64,000 nucleotides of DNA from VGWB01 sp964480945 (GTDB lineage: Bacteria; Bacteroidota; Ignavibacteria; UBA10030). Positions 33,270 to 41,400 of this stretch are shown here, one piece after another; the first letter of the stretch is position 1; the number at the start of each line of letters is the position of its first letter. The notes below the pieces were generated by a model. The model saw only the letters and a list, made by a program, of their open reading frames with translations, was not told the origin of the DNA and ran no database searches. The stretch is taken from positions 20,966 to 84,965 of the forward strand of contig CAYZRX010000009.1 of NCBI GenBank assembly GCA_964480945.1. Reading direction: 5' to 3'. The position numbers and the translations under genes were made by a program.

Positions 33270-34526
33270 ATGGAAACTCATACCGAAGAAGTATCACGGA
33301 AATCAAAAATCCTTCAGGCGCTCGAGGATCAGAATACGAATGTGTCGTTTGAGGACCCTCTCGAAAACGACATGGTTCTCAATATGGGTCCGCAGCATCC
33401 GGCCACACACGGTGTGCTCCGGCTGCTCCTTCGGCTGGACGGAGAGACGGTGATCGGCTGCGTGCCGGAGGTTGGCTACCTTCACCGGGGTTACGAGAAG
33501 CTGGCAGAGAATTGCAGCTACCACGAGTTCATACCTCATACGGATCGCCTGGATTACCTCTCGCCGATGAACAACAACACGGCGTACGTGCTGGCCGTTG
33601 AGAAGCTGCTCGGCATCGAGGCGCCGCCGCGCGCCCAGTACATTCGGGTGCTGATTTCGGAGCTTGCCCGGATCTCATCGCATCTGATGTTCCTCGGGTC
33701 GCTTGCTATGGATGTCGGTGCGTTGACGGTCTGGATGTGGTCGTTCCGCGAGCGGGAGAAGGAGTACGACATCTTCGAGAATATCGCCGGGGCGCGGTTT
33801 ACGACGAGCTACACCCGGATCGGCGGGCTGGCGCAGGACGTCACGCCCGAGACGCTCGCGATGGTGAAGAAGTTCATCGACGAGTTCCCGGCCAATCTCG
33901 AGGAGTGCGAGAAGCTGCTGAACAAGAATCGGATCTTCCTGGGCCGGACGGACGGTATCGGAGTGATCAGCCGGGAAAAGGCGATCGACCTGGGCCTGAC
34001 GGGTCCGGGTCTTCGGGCGTGCGATGTGCAGCACGACTTGCGGCGCGCGAATCCCTATCTGGTGTACAAGGATCTCGATTTCGACATCCCGGTCTACGAA
34101 GGAGGGGACGCACTGGCACGGTATTACGTGCGCATGGATGAAATGAGGGAGAGCACCAAGATCGTGCGACAGGTGCTTGCTAAGATGCCCGCGGGTGATG
34201 TCCACGCGTTCAAACCGAAAAAGGTCCTCCCGCGCAAAGCGAGGGTCTACACGAAGATGGAGGAGTTGATCCACGATTTTATGATCGTCAACCTTGGTGT
34301 GGAGCCGCCCGTCGGAGAGATCTATAGCGCCGTCGAGGCGCCGAAGGGCGAGCTCGGGTTCTACATCTACAGCAACGGTGAAGGCAGACCGTGGCGCCTC
34401 AAGATACGATCGCCGTCGTTTGTGAACCTCCAATCGCTCCCGACGATGATGATGGGCGGTATGGTGTCCGACGTCGTGGCGATCATCGGCAGCCTCGATC
34501 CGGTGATGGGAGAAGCGGACAAATAG
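33270..34526 (+). CDS. nuoD: NADH-quinone oxidoreductase subunit D
   Basis: 49-kDa subunit that forms the quinone-binding cavity with NuoB. It has 418 aa from the ATG at 33270 (a GTG one codon earlier is also possible). It contains NMGPQHPATHGVLRLLLRLD, GYLHRGYEKLAE, the quinone-site YLSPMNNNTAYVLAVEKL region and the C-terminal SFVNLQSLPTMMMGG and IGSLDPVMGEADK. It has lost the [NiFe] ligands of hydrogenase relatives, as expected for complex I. Confidence 0.97.
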   Translation: METHTEEVSRKSKILQALEDQNTNVSFEDPLENDMVLNMGPQHPATHGVLRLLLRLDGETVIGCVPEVGYLHRGYEKLAENCSYHEFIPHTDRLDYLSPMNNNTAYVLAVEKLLGIEAPPRAQYIRVLISELARISSHLMFLGSLAMDVGALTVWMWSFREREKEYDIFENIAGARFTTSYTRIGGLAQDVTPETLAMVKKFIDEFPANLEECEKLLNKNRIFLGRTDGIGVISREKAIDLGLTGPGLRACDVQHDLRRANPYLVYKDLDFDIPVYEGGDALARYYVRMDEMRESTKIVRQVLAKMPAGDVHAFKPKKVLPRKARVYTKMEELIHDFMIVNLGVEPPVGEIYSAVEAPKGELGFYIYSNGEGRPWRLKIRSPSFVNLQSLPTMMMGGMVSDVVAIIGSLDPVMGEADK

Positions 34527-34555
34527 ATTTAGATTGAAAATCGAACATCGCTACT

Positions 34556-35026
34556 ATGCTTTCAGAACAGAATCTCAAGAAGCTCGACGGACTGAAGAAA
34601 TACTACCAGACCTCGCAGGCGCTTGTGCTGCCTGCGCTGTGGATGGTTCAGGAGGAGCACGGCTCCATCTCAGAGGAGGCGATGAAATACGTCTCGCAGC
34701 TCCTCCATGTTCCCTACAGCCACGTCCTGGGCGTCGTGACGTTCTACACGATGTTTCACGCGAAACCGATCGGCAAGCACCACATTGAGGTCTGCACGAA
34801 TGTTTCCTGCATGCTGCGGGGCTCCGGCCGGCTCGTCGAGCATTTGGAGAAGCGGCTTGGCATCAAGATGGGCGAGACCTCGAAGGACAAGAAGTGGACG
34901 CTTTCCGAGACGGAATGCATGGGTTCGTGCGGGACGGCGCCAATGATCGCAATCGGTGAGGAGTACTACGAGAACCTGACTCCCGAGCAAGTCGATGCCC
35001 TTCTTGCCAAACTCGAGCGGAAATAG
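34556..35026 (+). CDS. nuoE: NADH-quinone oxidoreductase subunit E
   Basis: 24-kDa subunit of the NADH module, thioredoxin-like fold with a [2Fe-2S] cluster (N1a). The 156-aa product has all four ligands: C80 and C85 in EVCTNVSCML, C121 and C125 in ECMGSCGTAP. The N-terminal helices (VQEEHGSISEEAM, YSHVLGVVTFYTMFH) are typical. The ATG at 34556 is 29 bp after nuoD. Confidence 0.96.
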   Translation: MLSEQNLKKLDGLKKYYQTSQALVLPALWMVQEEHGSISEEAMKYVSQLLHVPYSHVLGVVTFYTMFHAKPIGKHHIEVCTNVSCMLRGSGRLVEHLEKRLGIKMGETSKDKKWTLSETECMGSCGTAPMIAIGEEYYENLTPEQVDALLAKLERK

Positions 35027-35032
35027 GGCGAG

Positions 35033-36334
35033 ATGGAAAAGCACATACTCCCGGACATACCGAACCTGCACAAGATCGACGTCTACGAGGCGCACGGCGG
35101 CTACGGGGCGCTTCGCAAGGCGCTCCAGATGAAGCCCGAAGAGGTGACGGACGAAGTGAAGAAGTCGGGCCTCCGCGGTCGCGGGGGAGCATGCTTCCCG
35201 ACCGGTCTCAAGTGGACGTTCATGCCGAAATCCCGGGAAGCTGGATCTCAGACGACAGGACAGACCGCGAAGAAGAAGTATCTCTGCGTGAACGGCGACG
35301 AGTCGGAGCCGGGCACGTTCAAGGACCGGCAGATCTTTGAGTTCAATCCGCATCTCTTGATCGAAGGAACTCTCATCGCAGCCTACGCGATGGGAGTCAG
35401 TATCTCCTATATCTACGTCCGCGGCGAGTATGCCAAATGGATTACGATGATCGAAAAGGCGCTGCAGGACGCGTACGCGAAGGGATATGTCGGGCAAAAG
35501 ATTCTGGGATCGGATTTTTCGACGGAAGTACTGGTGCACAAGGGTGCCGGCGCGTACATCTGCGGTGAAGAATCGGCGCTGATGAATTCGATCGAGGGAG
35601 GTCGCGGCTACCCCCGCGTCAGGCCTCCGTTCCCCGCTCAGTTCGGACTCTGGGGCTGCCCCACCACGATCAACAATGTCGAAACGATCAGCAACGTGCC
35701 TCTGATCGTCAAGAACGGTTGGGAGTGGTACTCGAGAATCGGCGCGGCGAAGCACCCGGGCCCGATTCTGGTCGGTGTGAGCGGCCACGTCAACAAGCCG
35801 GGTGTCTACGAGATGCCGACGGGAGTGCCGCTGCTGGAGATCATTCACAAGTATGCCGGCGGCGTGCCGGGGAACAAGGCGATCAAAGCGGTTATCCCGG
35901 GAGGCTCATCGACGATGATCCTTCGCGGGGAGCAGCTCGAAGGCGTTTGCATGGACGCCGAATCGCTCAAGGCGGCGGGCTCATCGGTCGGGACGGCAGG
36001 GTTGATCGTAATGGATGAGGAGACCGATCTGATTCAGGTGCTGAGCCGGATCGCGCAGTTCTACTATCACGAGTCGTGCGGGCAATGTACACCCTGCCGT
36101 GAGGGAACGGTGTGGCTCTGGAAGGTGCTGAAGCGATTCGAGAACGGTGAGGGAACGATGGAGGACATTGACCTTCTCATGGATGTGGCCAACAACATCG
36201 AGGGGAATACGATCTGTGCGCTTGGGGATGCGGCTGCGTGGCCTGTCCAATCGATGGTCAGGCGTTTTCGAGACGAGTTTGAGAAGCGCGTGAAGGTGCC
36301 GGATTCGAGGAAGGCAGAGGCGATCGCGGTCTGA
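35033..36334 (+). CDS. nuoF: NADH-quinone oxidoreductase subunit F
   Basis: 51-kDa NADH- and FMN-binding subunit with one [4Fe-4S] cluster (N3). The 433-aa product has GLRGRGGACFPTGLKW near 46-61, the FMN segment CVNGDESEPGTFKDR, the GAGAYICGEESALMNSIEG region, and cluster ligands in ESCGQCTPCREGT plus the later NTICALGDAAAWP. It is the last nuo gene here: a terminator follows and nuoG-N are not in the window. Confidence 0.97.
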   Translation: MEKHILPDIPNLHKIDVYEAHGGYGALRKALQMKPEEVTDEVKKSGLRGRGGACFPTGLKWTFMPKSREAGSQTTGQTAKKKYLCVNGDESEPGTFKDRQIFEFNPHLLIEGTLIAAYAMGVSISYIYVRGEYAKWITMIEKALQDAYAKGYVGQKILGSDFSTEVLVHKGAGAYICGEESALMNSIEGGRGYPRVRPPFPAQFGLWGCPTTINNVETISNVPLIVKNGWEWYSRIGAAKHPGPILVGVSGHVNKPGVYEMPTGVPLLEIIHKYAGGVPGNKAIKAVIPGGSSTMILRGEQLEGVCMDAESLKAAGSSVGTAGLIVMDEETDLIQVLSRIAQFYYHESCGQCTPCREGTVWLWKVLKRFENGEGTMEDIDLLMDVANNIEGNTICALGDAAAWPVQSMVRRFRDEFEKRVKVPDSRKAEAIAV

Positions 36335-36361
36335 TTCCCGGATTTTGCACAGAATTCGATG

Positions 36362-36418
36362 CTCGTATGTGCGCAAGGGACGCCAACTTCCTGGCGGGTT
36401 TGCACATACGAGTTTTTT
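36362..36418 (+). terminator. Strong Rho-independent terminator after nuoF
   Basis: Perfect 11-bp stem CTCGTATGTGC/GCACATACGAG (36362-36372 with 36402-36412), with an inner CGCCA/TGGCG hairpin, followed by six T (36413-36418). Confidence 0.9.
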
Positions 36419-36494
36419 GTTTCTGAAACATCCGTGCGGCTGCGCCTGTATACTAGAGTCGGAGTGTCTTAAGGAGGGCGACCGGGGGAACCTG

Positions 36495-36515
36495 ATGCGC
36501 CCGGTTATCGTCTAA
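36495..36515 (+). CDS. possible 6-codon leader peptide before the sigma factor
   Basis: ATG at 36495 preceded by GGGGGA at 5 bp opens a six-codon frame (MRPVIV) whose TAA overlaps the sigma-factor ATG as TAATG. The sigma gene itself lacks a close ribosome site, so re-initiation after this peptide would explain its translation. A TATACT box at 36449-36454 could be the -10 element of this unit. This is a weak call from layout alone. Confidence 0.3.
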   Translation: MRPVIV

Positions 36516-37147
36516 TGAATGAAACTGGAAACACAACGAAATCGATAGTGAGCCAGCCGCGTGTGCAGGAGGTAGACCGCGCTCTTGACGGGAAGAGCGA
36601 TGAGCTGCTGGTCACCCTGGTCCAGAACGGCGAACGGGACGCGTTTCGCGTGCTGGTACAGCGGTACCAAGGCCGCGTGAAGAATCTCATCTATTCGATT
36701 CTCCACGATGCCGATGCCGTCGACGATCTGGCGCAAGAGGTTTTCATCAAAGCCTATGAGGCGCTGCCTCAGTTTCGTTTCCGGTCGTCGTTCTTTACGT
36801 GGCTGTATCGCATCGCGGTGAACAAGTCCCGCGATGAGCTGCGGAGGCGAAAGATTCGGAGGATACTCTCGCTTCAGGCCTTGCTCGATTCAGGGGACCA
36901 CGAGCTCGGATCGCGGTTGGCCGTCGAGCCTCGGAACAACGAGACGCAGGAATTGATTACGGCGGCGTTGCGAATGCTGCCGGAGAAATTCCGCGTCGCA
37001 GTCGTCCTGAAGGAGATCCAAGGGCTCTCCTACGAAGAGATCGCCGACGTCCTGCAGTGCGAGGTCGGCACGGTAAAATCGCGTTTGTTCCGTGCACGCG
37101 CGACCCTGCGGAATATCCTGAAGCCTTATCTGGAGGAACGGTCATAG
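36515..37147 (+). CDS. RNA polymerase sigma factor, ECF subfamily (sigma-70 family)
   Basis: Alternative sigma factor of RpoE/SigW type, 210 aa. Region 2 has FRVLVQRYQGRVKNLIYSI and DAVDDLAQEVFIKAYEAL near 66-83, with the DNA-melting FTWLYRIAVNKSRD segment; region 4 has MLPEKFRVAVVLKEI and the helix-turn-helix LSYEEIADVLQCEVGTVKSR near 169-188. An N-terminal extension of about 25 residues precedes region 2. The start overlaps a possible leader peptide. It is followed after 1 bp by a membrane anti-sigma factor. Confidence 0.92.
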   Translation: MNETGNTTKSIVSQPRVQEVDRALDGKSDELLVTLVQNGERDAFRVLVQRYQGRVKNLIYSILHDADAVDDLAQEVFIKAYEALPQFRFRSSFFTWLYRIAVNKSRDELRRRKIRRILSLQALLDSGDHELGSRLAVEPRNNETQELITAALRMLPEKFRVAVVLKEIQGLSYEEIADVLQCEVGTVKSRLFRARATLRNILKPYLEERS

Positions 37148-37148
37148 T

Positions 37149-38702
37149 ATGAGATCTTGGTCACGAAGAGAAATTTCGGAGTTGATATCGCTCTACGTCG
37201 ACGGGGAACTTGACCAACAGCAAGCGAAGGAGTTGGAGGAGTACCTCGTAAACGATCCCGACGCGGCAAAGGAGCTTCGGGACCTGCGCGCGATGAAGAC
37301 GCTCCTGACGACGAAGAAGCCGCTGCAGGAAACCGTCGGGTTCTGGACGAGACTTACCGCACGGTTAGACCAGAAGGAGAGGGAGGAAGAGAACCTTCTT
37401 CCATTTCCGCGCAAGTATCTCCCTGCCGTTGTCTCCGCTGGGGTGCTGGTCCTTGCTGTTCTGGCCCTGCTGATCTTTCAGCAGCGCAGCAGCGTGATCG
37501 ACTATGTCAGCCGCCAATCCGAGCGCGTTCAGAAGGCGGTCGAGGAAAATGTCCTGAAGGGATCCATCCTCCCGCTCTTTTCGAATGTGGACAAGAACCA
37601 GGTCCTCCAGTTCGCGCTGTTCGGCACGCTGCCGCTCGACGCAAAGGCTGAAACTTCGCTCCGTGTCGATGAGAACGCAGAGCGCGGCTACACGATCGAT
37701 GTCGGGAAGAAGACGGCCGAAGAGGCTCCCCCGGTTACGGTCGATGAGTTTGTGCAGCAGGTGAAGCCGACGAGGGCGCAGCGCCTGGTGATTGACTCGC
37801 TTCTCGATCTGGGGCGCGAACGCATTGAACGCTCGGTGTTCGTTGCGGGAGATCGGGGGATCGCGATCGACCCGAACCTCCCTCAATTGAACCGGGTCAT
37901 GCTTTCGAGCATCGCGGCATCTTTGGAGCCGGTGCAACGGGCTCGGCTCCAGAAGTTACTTGAGGAACGGAGGGCTCGCTACACCATCGGGCAATTGCAC
38001 GGAAAAGCTGAGTCGGCCGAGCGAATCTACCGTGGCATGCCGCAAATCCGCCGGAACGAGCGCTTCCTCATCGTCACACCCGATACAATGGCGCTCACTC
38101 ACCTCCAGTTTGACGTGGACAGCCTCCGGCGCCACCTTCGCGGAGTGGCGGAGTCCCGGCATCAAATTGGCGTAAGCGTGGACGGCTTCATCAGACGATT
38201 TGCGGATCGAGAGGCCGCGATGAAGAAGCAGTTCTACTTCAATATGGATCCGATTCGGGTGATGGGGGATACGGATGTCTTGAGCATTGAAATCGGCGCG
38301 GCCTGGGAAGGTCTCCAATCCGCTCCAAGCGAATGGATGGTGAAGCCCGTCGTGCGCGGCTCAAGGAACCCTCCTCGTCCAGCACGAGGCCCGTCGTTCA
38401 ACCTTCGCTTCGGGGGAAGTGATTCTTCCTTTTACTTCAATCTGGACATGGACAGTCTCTTAATCCGCATGCAGAATGAAGGGCCCGAAGCCGCGTTCGA
38501 GTTCTTCAAGGGGGATCCGAGATTTCGGGATCACGGGCTGCGCGTGCGGATCGGCAAGGACTTCATCGCAATGGATAGTCTGGCCAAGGCGGGCGGACGT
38601 GCTCGCGCGTTCGTGGATTCACTGATGAAGGTGATGCAAGAGAAAAATCAAGACCTCCGCGAGCAAAAGAAGCGGAGGGATGACGACCCCTTCGAACAGT
38701 AA
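37149..38702 (+). CDS. Membrane anti-sigma factor with large extracytoplasmic domain
   Basis: 517-aa partner of the sigma factor. The N-terminal 1-75 resembles an anti-sigma (zf-HC2-like) domain: SELISLYVDGELDQQQAKEL and DPDAAKELRDLRAMK. It has no zinc Cys/His set, so it would be a zinc-free version. One membrane helix lies at about 91-110. The remaining 400 residues are extracytoplasmic and unlike any family I recognise. They carry repeated aromatic elements (QFYFNMDPIR near 360 and SFYFNLDMDSL near 430) and a basic C-terminal tail. It probably senses an envelope signal and frees the sigma factor. Confidence 0.75.
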   Translation: MRSWSRREISELISLYVDGELDQQQAKELEEYLVNDPDAAKELRDLRAMKTLLTTKKPLQETVGFWTRLTARLDQKEREEENLLPFPRKYLPAVVSAGVLVLAVLALLIFQQRSSVIDYVSRQSERVQKAVEENVLKGSILPLFSNVDKNQVLQFALFGTLPLDAKAETSLRVDENAERGYTIDVGKKTAEEAPPVTVDEFVQQVKPTRAQRLVIDSLLDLGRERIERSVFVAGDRGIAIDPNLPQLNRVMLSSIAASLEPVQRARLQKLLEERRARYTIGQLHGKAESAERIYRGMPQIRRNERFLIVTPDTMALTHLQFDVDSLRRHLRGVAESRHQIGVSVDGFIRRFADREAAMKKQFYFNMDPIRVMGDTDVLSIEIGAAWEGLQSAPSEWMVKPVVRGSRNPPRPARGPSFNLRFGGSDSSFYFNLDMDSLLIRMQNEGPEAAFEFFKGDPRFRDHGLRVRIGKDFIAMDSLAKAGGRARAFVDSLMKVMQEKNQDLREQKKRRDDDPFEQ

Positions 38703-38775
38703 AGGTTCATCGGAATTGAATTGATGAATCCCGTCGGGGCAGAGTCTCGACGGGAATCATGCTCACGTCCGCAGT

Positions 38776-38804
38776 TTGCTTTTCCTTCCACTCTTCGCTA
38801 TATT
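38776..38804 (+). promoter_or_regulatory. promoter of dut-permease-rsmI
   Basis: TTGCTT (38776-38781), 17-bp spacer, TATATT (38799-38804), 37 bp before the dut start codon. The preceding 38703-38775 contains a partial dyad (GACGGG/CCCGTC-type) but no clear terminator for the anti-sigma gene. Confidence 0.6.
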
Positions 38805-38841
38805 CTGCCAACCAACCCCACCAACGGCTTGAAGTAGTCGC

Positions 38842-39321
38842 TTGTCTGAGCACATCAACGTCAAGATCACACGCGTGAACGACGCATCGCAAGATCTCCC
38901 CCTGCCGACGTACGCGACCGCCGGCTCCGCCGGGATGGATCTCTTCGCTGCCGTCGAAAAGGAAGTAACCATGCAGCCTCTCGAAACTGTCCTCGTGCCG
39001 ACCGGCTACAGTATTGAGCTGCCGGAGGGGTACGAGGCCCAAGTCAGGCCGAGGAGCGGACTCGCGATCAAGAGTCAAATCGGCATCCTGAATTCCCCTG
39101 GCACGATCGATTCCGACTATCGAGGGGAGATTAGAGTGATTCTGACGAATTTTGGGCGTCAGCCCTACACGGTGAAGCGAGGCGACCGGATCGCGCAACT
39201 GATCGTCCAGCGGTATGCCCGAGTGCAGTGGGAGGAGGTCGGCAAGCTCAGTGAAACTCTCCGAGGTGAGGGGGGATTTGGCCACACCGGTGCAGCGACA
39301 CTGGGGGGAAAAGATCAATGA
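38842..39321 (+). CDS. dut: dUTP diphosphatase
   Basis: Trimeric dUTPase that makes dUMP for thymidylate synthesis and keeps uracil out of DNA. The 159-aa product has the five motifs: AGSAGMDLFA (I), PRSGLA (II), PGTIDSDYRGEIRV (III), RGDRIAQLIVQ (IV) and GEGGFGHTG (V). It starts with TTG at 38842; no ATG in frame precedes motif I. Its stop overlaps the next gene's start by 4 bp. Confidence 0.95.
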   Translation: MSEHINVKITRVNDASQDLPLPTYATAGSAGMDLFAAVEKEVTMQPLETVLVPTGYSIELPEGYEAQVRPRSGLAIKSQIGILNSPGTIDSDYRGEIRVILTNFGRQPYTVKRGDRIAQLIVQRYARVQWEEVGKLSETLRGEGGFGHTGAATLGGKDQ

Positions 39322-40625
39322 CGCCGAAACCGCGATCTCGTGGAAAGGCCGGTCAAGGTGGAGCGGCCCGGCTCGATGTTCGTGATACCGGGTGGAACTC
39401 GTTGTTCCAATCCCTCGGTCGAATCGAAGTCGTGTCGCTGGTGGGTGCAATTCTGCTTCTTCTTGTCCTCATCTATTTCGTTCAGTCGGTCCTTTCCCCA
39501 TTCTTGCTTCTCGGCGCGATCATTTTCCTTCTTTATCCGCTGCGAAGGTATTCGCTGGCGGCGAAGATCATGTGGCTGAGCGTGGTTCTGTTTGGCGTGT
39601 GGTTCGCGGCGAGCATTTCCTCTATCCTTGCTCCGTTCGTTTTCTCGCTCGTGCTGGCGTACGTGCTGAGCCCGATCGTCGAGCGTTGCGAACGGTGGGG
39701 AATTGCGCGCTGGGTCACTTCGCTCATCCTCATTCTCCTGCTTCTCGGCATGATTACGCTGGTTTTCTTCTTCGTCCTGCCGGTGGTGCTGACGCAGTTC
39801 GAGGGCATTCTGGACTCGCTTTCGAGAATGATCGTCGACTTCAACTCGTGGATATGGAACAGCAGCATCATGAAGGCGCTCGAGCGCTACGGCTTCTCCG
39901 CAGATGATGTCCGGACCACGCTGACGAGCCAGTTCGCGCCAAAGCTCGAAGACATCCTGAAGAACCTGCTCAAGGGTCTCCTCATCCTCGCCAGCAGCAT
40001 CAGCAACCTCGTAACGCAGATCATTTACGTGATCCTCGTTCCGTTTCTCACATTCTACATCCTCAACGATCTGCCGAAGATCCATCACCGGCTGCTGATG
40101 CTCTTCTCTCATCGATTGCGGGACCGGGTGGAGGAGTTTCTTAAATCGGCTGATCAGGTCATCGGCCTCTACCTGCGGGGGATCATCACCGTTGCGCTCG
40201 TACAGGGCATCATCGTTGCCACGCTGTTCACCATCGTCGGTATCAAGTATGCCCTGATGCTGGGTGTGATCGCGGCGATCCTGGATCTTGTCCCGTATTT
40301 CGGTCTGATCATTACGATGGTCCTCGCGGTGATCGTAGCAACGTTCAGCGATCCGCCGGTTCTGCCGAAAGTTCTCTTCGCGCTCGGATCGATTGAAGCC
40401 CTTCGCATATTCGAGACGATGTATCTCTCGCCGAGGATCCTGGGAAGCAAGGTCGGCTTGCATCCGCTCGTGGTTATCTTCTCCATCCTGGTCTTCTTCA
40501 ACTTCCTCGGATTCATCGGGCTGATTGTCGCCGTCCCGGCCACGGCGCTGATCATTCTGCTCGTGAGGGACTGGGAGGCGAACCAGCGCGGCATCCCTCT
40601 CGGGAAATACCACTCCAGTCCGTAA
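39318..40625 (+). CDS. AI-2E family transporter (second of two)
   Basis: A 435-aa polytopic inner-membrane protein, longer than the paralogue at 20292-21335 by an extra N-terminal part of about 90 residues with two more hydrophobic helices. Family features are the periplasmic/helical middle, then GIKYALMLGVIAAILDLVPY and LGSKVGLHPLVVIFSILVFF. The transported compound is unknown (AI-2, Na+/H+ or other). It is coupled to dut by a 4-bp overlap and is 12 bp ahead of rsmI. Confidence 0.87.
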   Translation: MTPKPRSRGKAGQGGAARLDVRDTGWNSLFQSLGRIEVVSLVGAILLLLVLIYFVQSVLSPFLLLGAIIFLLYPLRRYSLAAKIMWLSVVLFGVWFAASISSILAPFVFSLVLAYVLSPIVERCERWGIARWVTSLILILLLLGMITLVFFFVLPVVLTQFEGILDSLSRMIVDFNSWIWNSSIMKALERYGFSADDVRTTLTSQFAPKLEDILKNLLKGLLILASSISNLVTQIIYVILVPFLTFYILNDLPKIHHRLLMLFSHRLRDRVEEFLKSADQVIGLYLRGIITVALVQGIIVATLFTIVGIKYALMLGVIAAILDLVPYFGLIITMVLAVIVATFSDPPVLPKVLFALGSIEALRIFETMYLSPRILGSKVGLHPLVVIFSILVFFNFLGFIGLIVAVPATALIILLVRDWEANQRGIPLGKYHSSP

Positions 40626-40637
40626 GCTACCTCGGCA

Positions 40638-41318
40638 ATGCCCGGCACTCTCTATCTTGTTGCCACACCGATCGGCAACCTGGAGGACATCACCTTTCGA
40701 GCACTGAGGGTCCTCAAGGAAGCCGACGTCATCGTGTACGAGGAACGGAAGGAAGGTCTCCGTCTTCTTCACCACTTCGGCATCGAGAAGCCGGTGGAGA
40801 GTCTCAACGAGCATAATGAAGCCGCCGCGTCCCACTTCATCTTGCAAGAATTGAAGGAAGGGAAATCCGTCGCGGTCATCTCCGACGCGGGCACGCCTGT
40901 TTTCTCAGATCCCGGTCAGATCCTGGTGCAGAAGGCGATTACCGCGGGCATCAAGATCGTACCCATACCGGGCGCATCGTCGCTGCTCCCGGCCCTGGTC
41001 GTGTCCGGTTTTCCGATCGATGAGTTCATCTTTCAGGGATTCCTCTCGCCGAAGCGTCAGCGGCGCATCGCGGAGCTTCAGCAACTGAAGCGAGAGCCGC
41101 GCACCATCGCCCTGATGGAGGCACCCTATCGCTTGATACAGCTCGTTCGGGACATCGCGGAGGTCTTCGGCCCGACGCGACGAATCTGTGTTGCGTTTGA
41201 CCTGACGCTGCCGACAGAGGAGATCTTCCGCGGAACCGCTCCGGAATTGTATCAGAGGTTTTCGAAGGAGGAGAGGAAGGGGGAATTTGTTCTTCTGATC
41301 GAGGCCCTTCCAAGGTAA
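40638..41318 (+). CDS. rsmI: 16S rRNA (cytidine(1402)-2'-O)-methyltransferase RsmI
   Basis: SAM-dependent enzyme that methylates the ribose of C1402 in the ribosomal decoding centre. The 226-aa product opens with the tetrapyrrole-methylase-fold signature TLYLVATPIGNLEDIT and has AVISDAGTPVFSDPG near 78-92 and PIPGASSLLPALVVSGFP near 115-132. It lacks the C-terminal extension found in some longer homologues. It is the last gene of the dut unit. Confidence 0.94.
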   Translation: MPGTLYLVATPIGNLEDITFRALRVLKEADVIVYEERKEGLRLLHHFGIEKPVESLNEHNEAAASHFILQELKEGKSVAVISDAGTPVFSDPGQILVQKAITAGIKIVPIPGASSLLPALVVSGFPIDEFIFQGFLSPKRQRRIAELQQLKREPRTIALMEAPYRLIQLVRDIAEVFGPTRRICVAFDLTLPTEEIFRGTAPELYQRFSKEERKGEFVLLIEALPR

Positions 41319-41336
41319 GGGCTTGCTACTCGCAGG

Positions 41337-41373
41337 AAAAAGGTCCCACGCAACTCTGAGGTGCGTGGGACCT
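41337..41373 (-). terminator. Rho-independent terminator after the arginine decarboxylase
   Basis: Perfect 12-bp stem AGGTCCCACGCA/TGCGTGGGACCT (41341-41352 with 41362-41373), followed on the minus strand by a T run. It lies between convergent genes; the plus-strand side has no T run, so it serves mainly the minus strand. Confidence 0.82.
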
Positions 41374-41400
41374 CGTGCTTCTGACAGTCCATTCGGCTGG

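Noticed and set aside
33675..35848. Long minus-strand open frames opposite nuoD-nuoF
   Set aside because: They lie wholly opposite conserved complex I genes, contain no recognisable motif and have low-complexity Arg/His-rich translations.
39315..40847. 510-codon minus-strand open frame opposite the AI-2E permease and rsmI
   Set aside because: Its Glu/Asp/Arg/Gln-rich translation is what an antisense reading of a hydrophobic membrane protein gives. The plus strand holds a well-supported permease.
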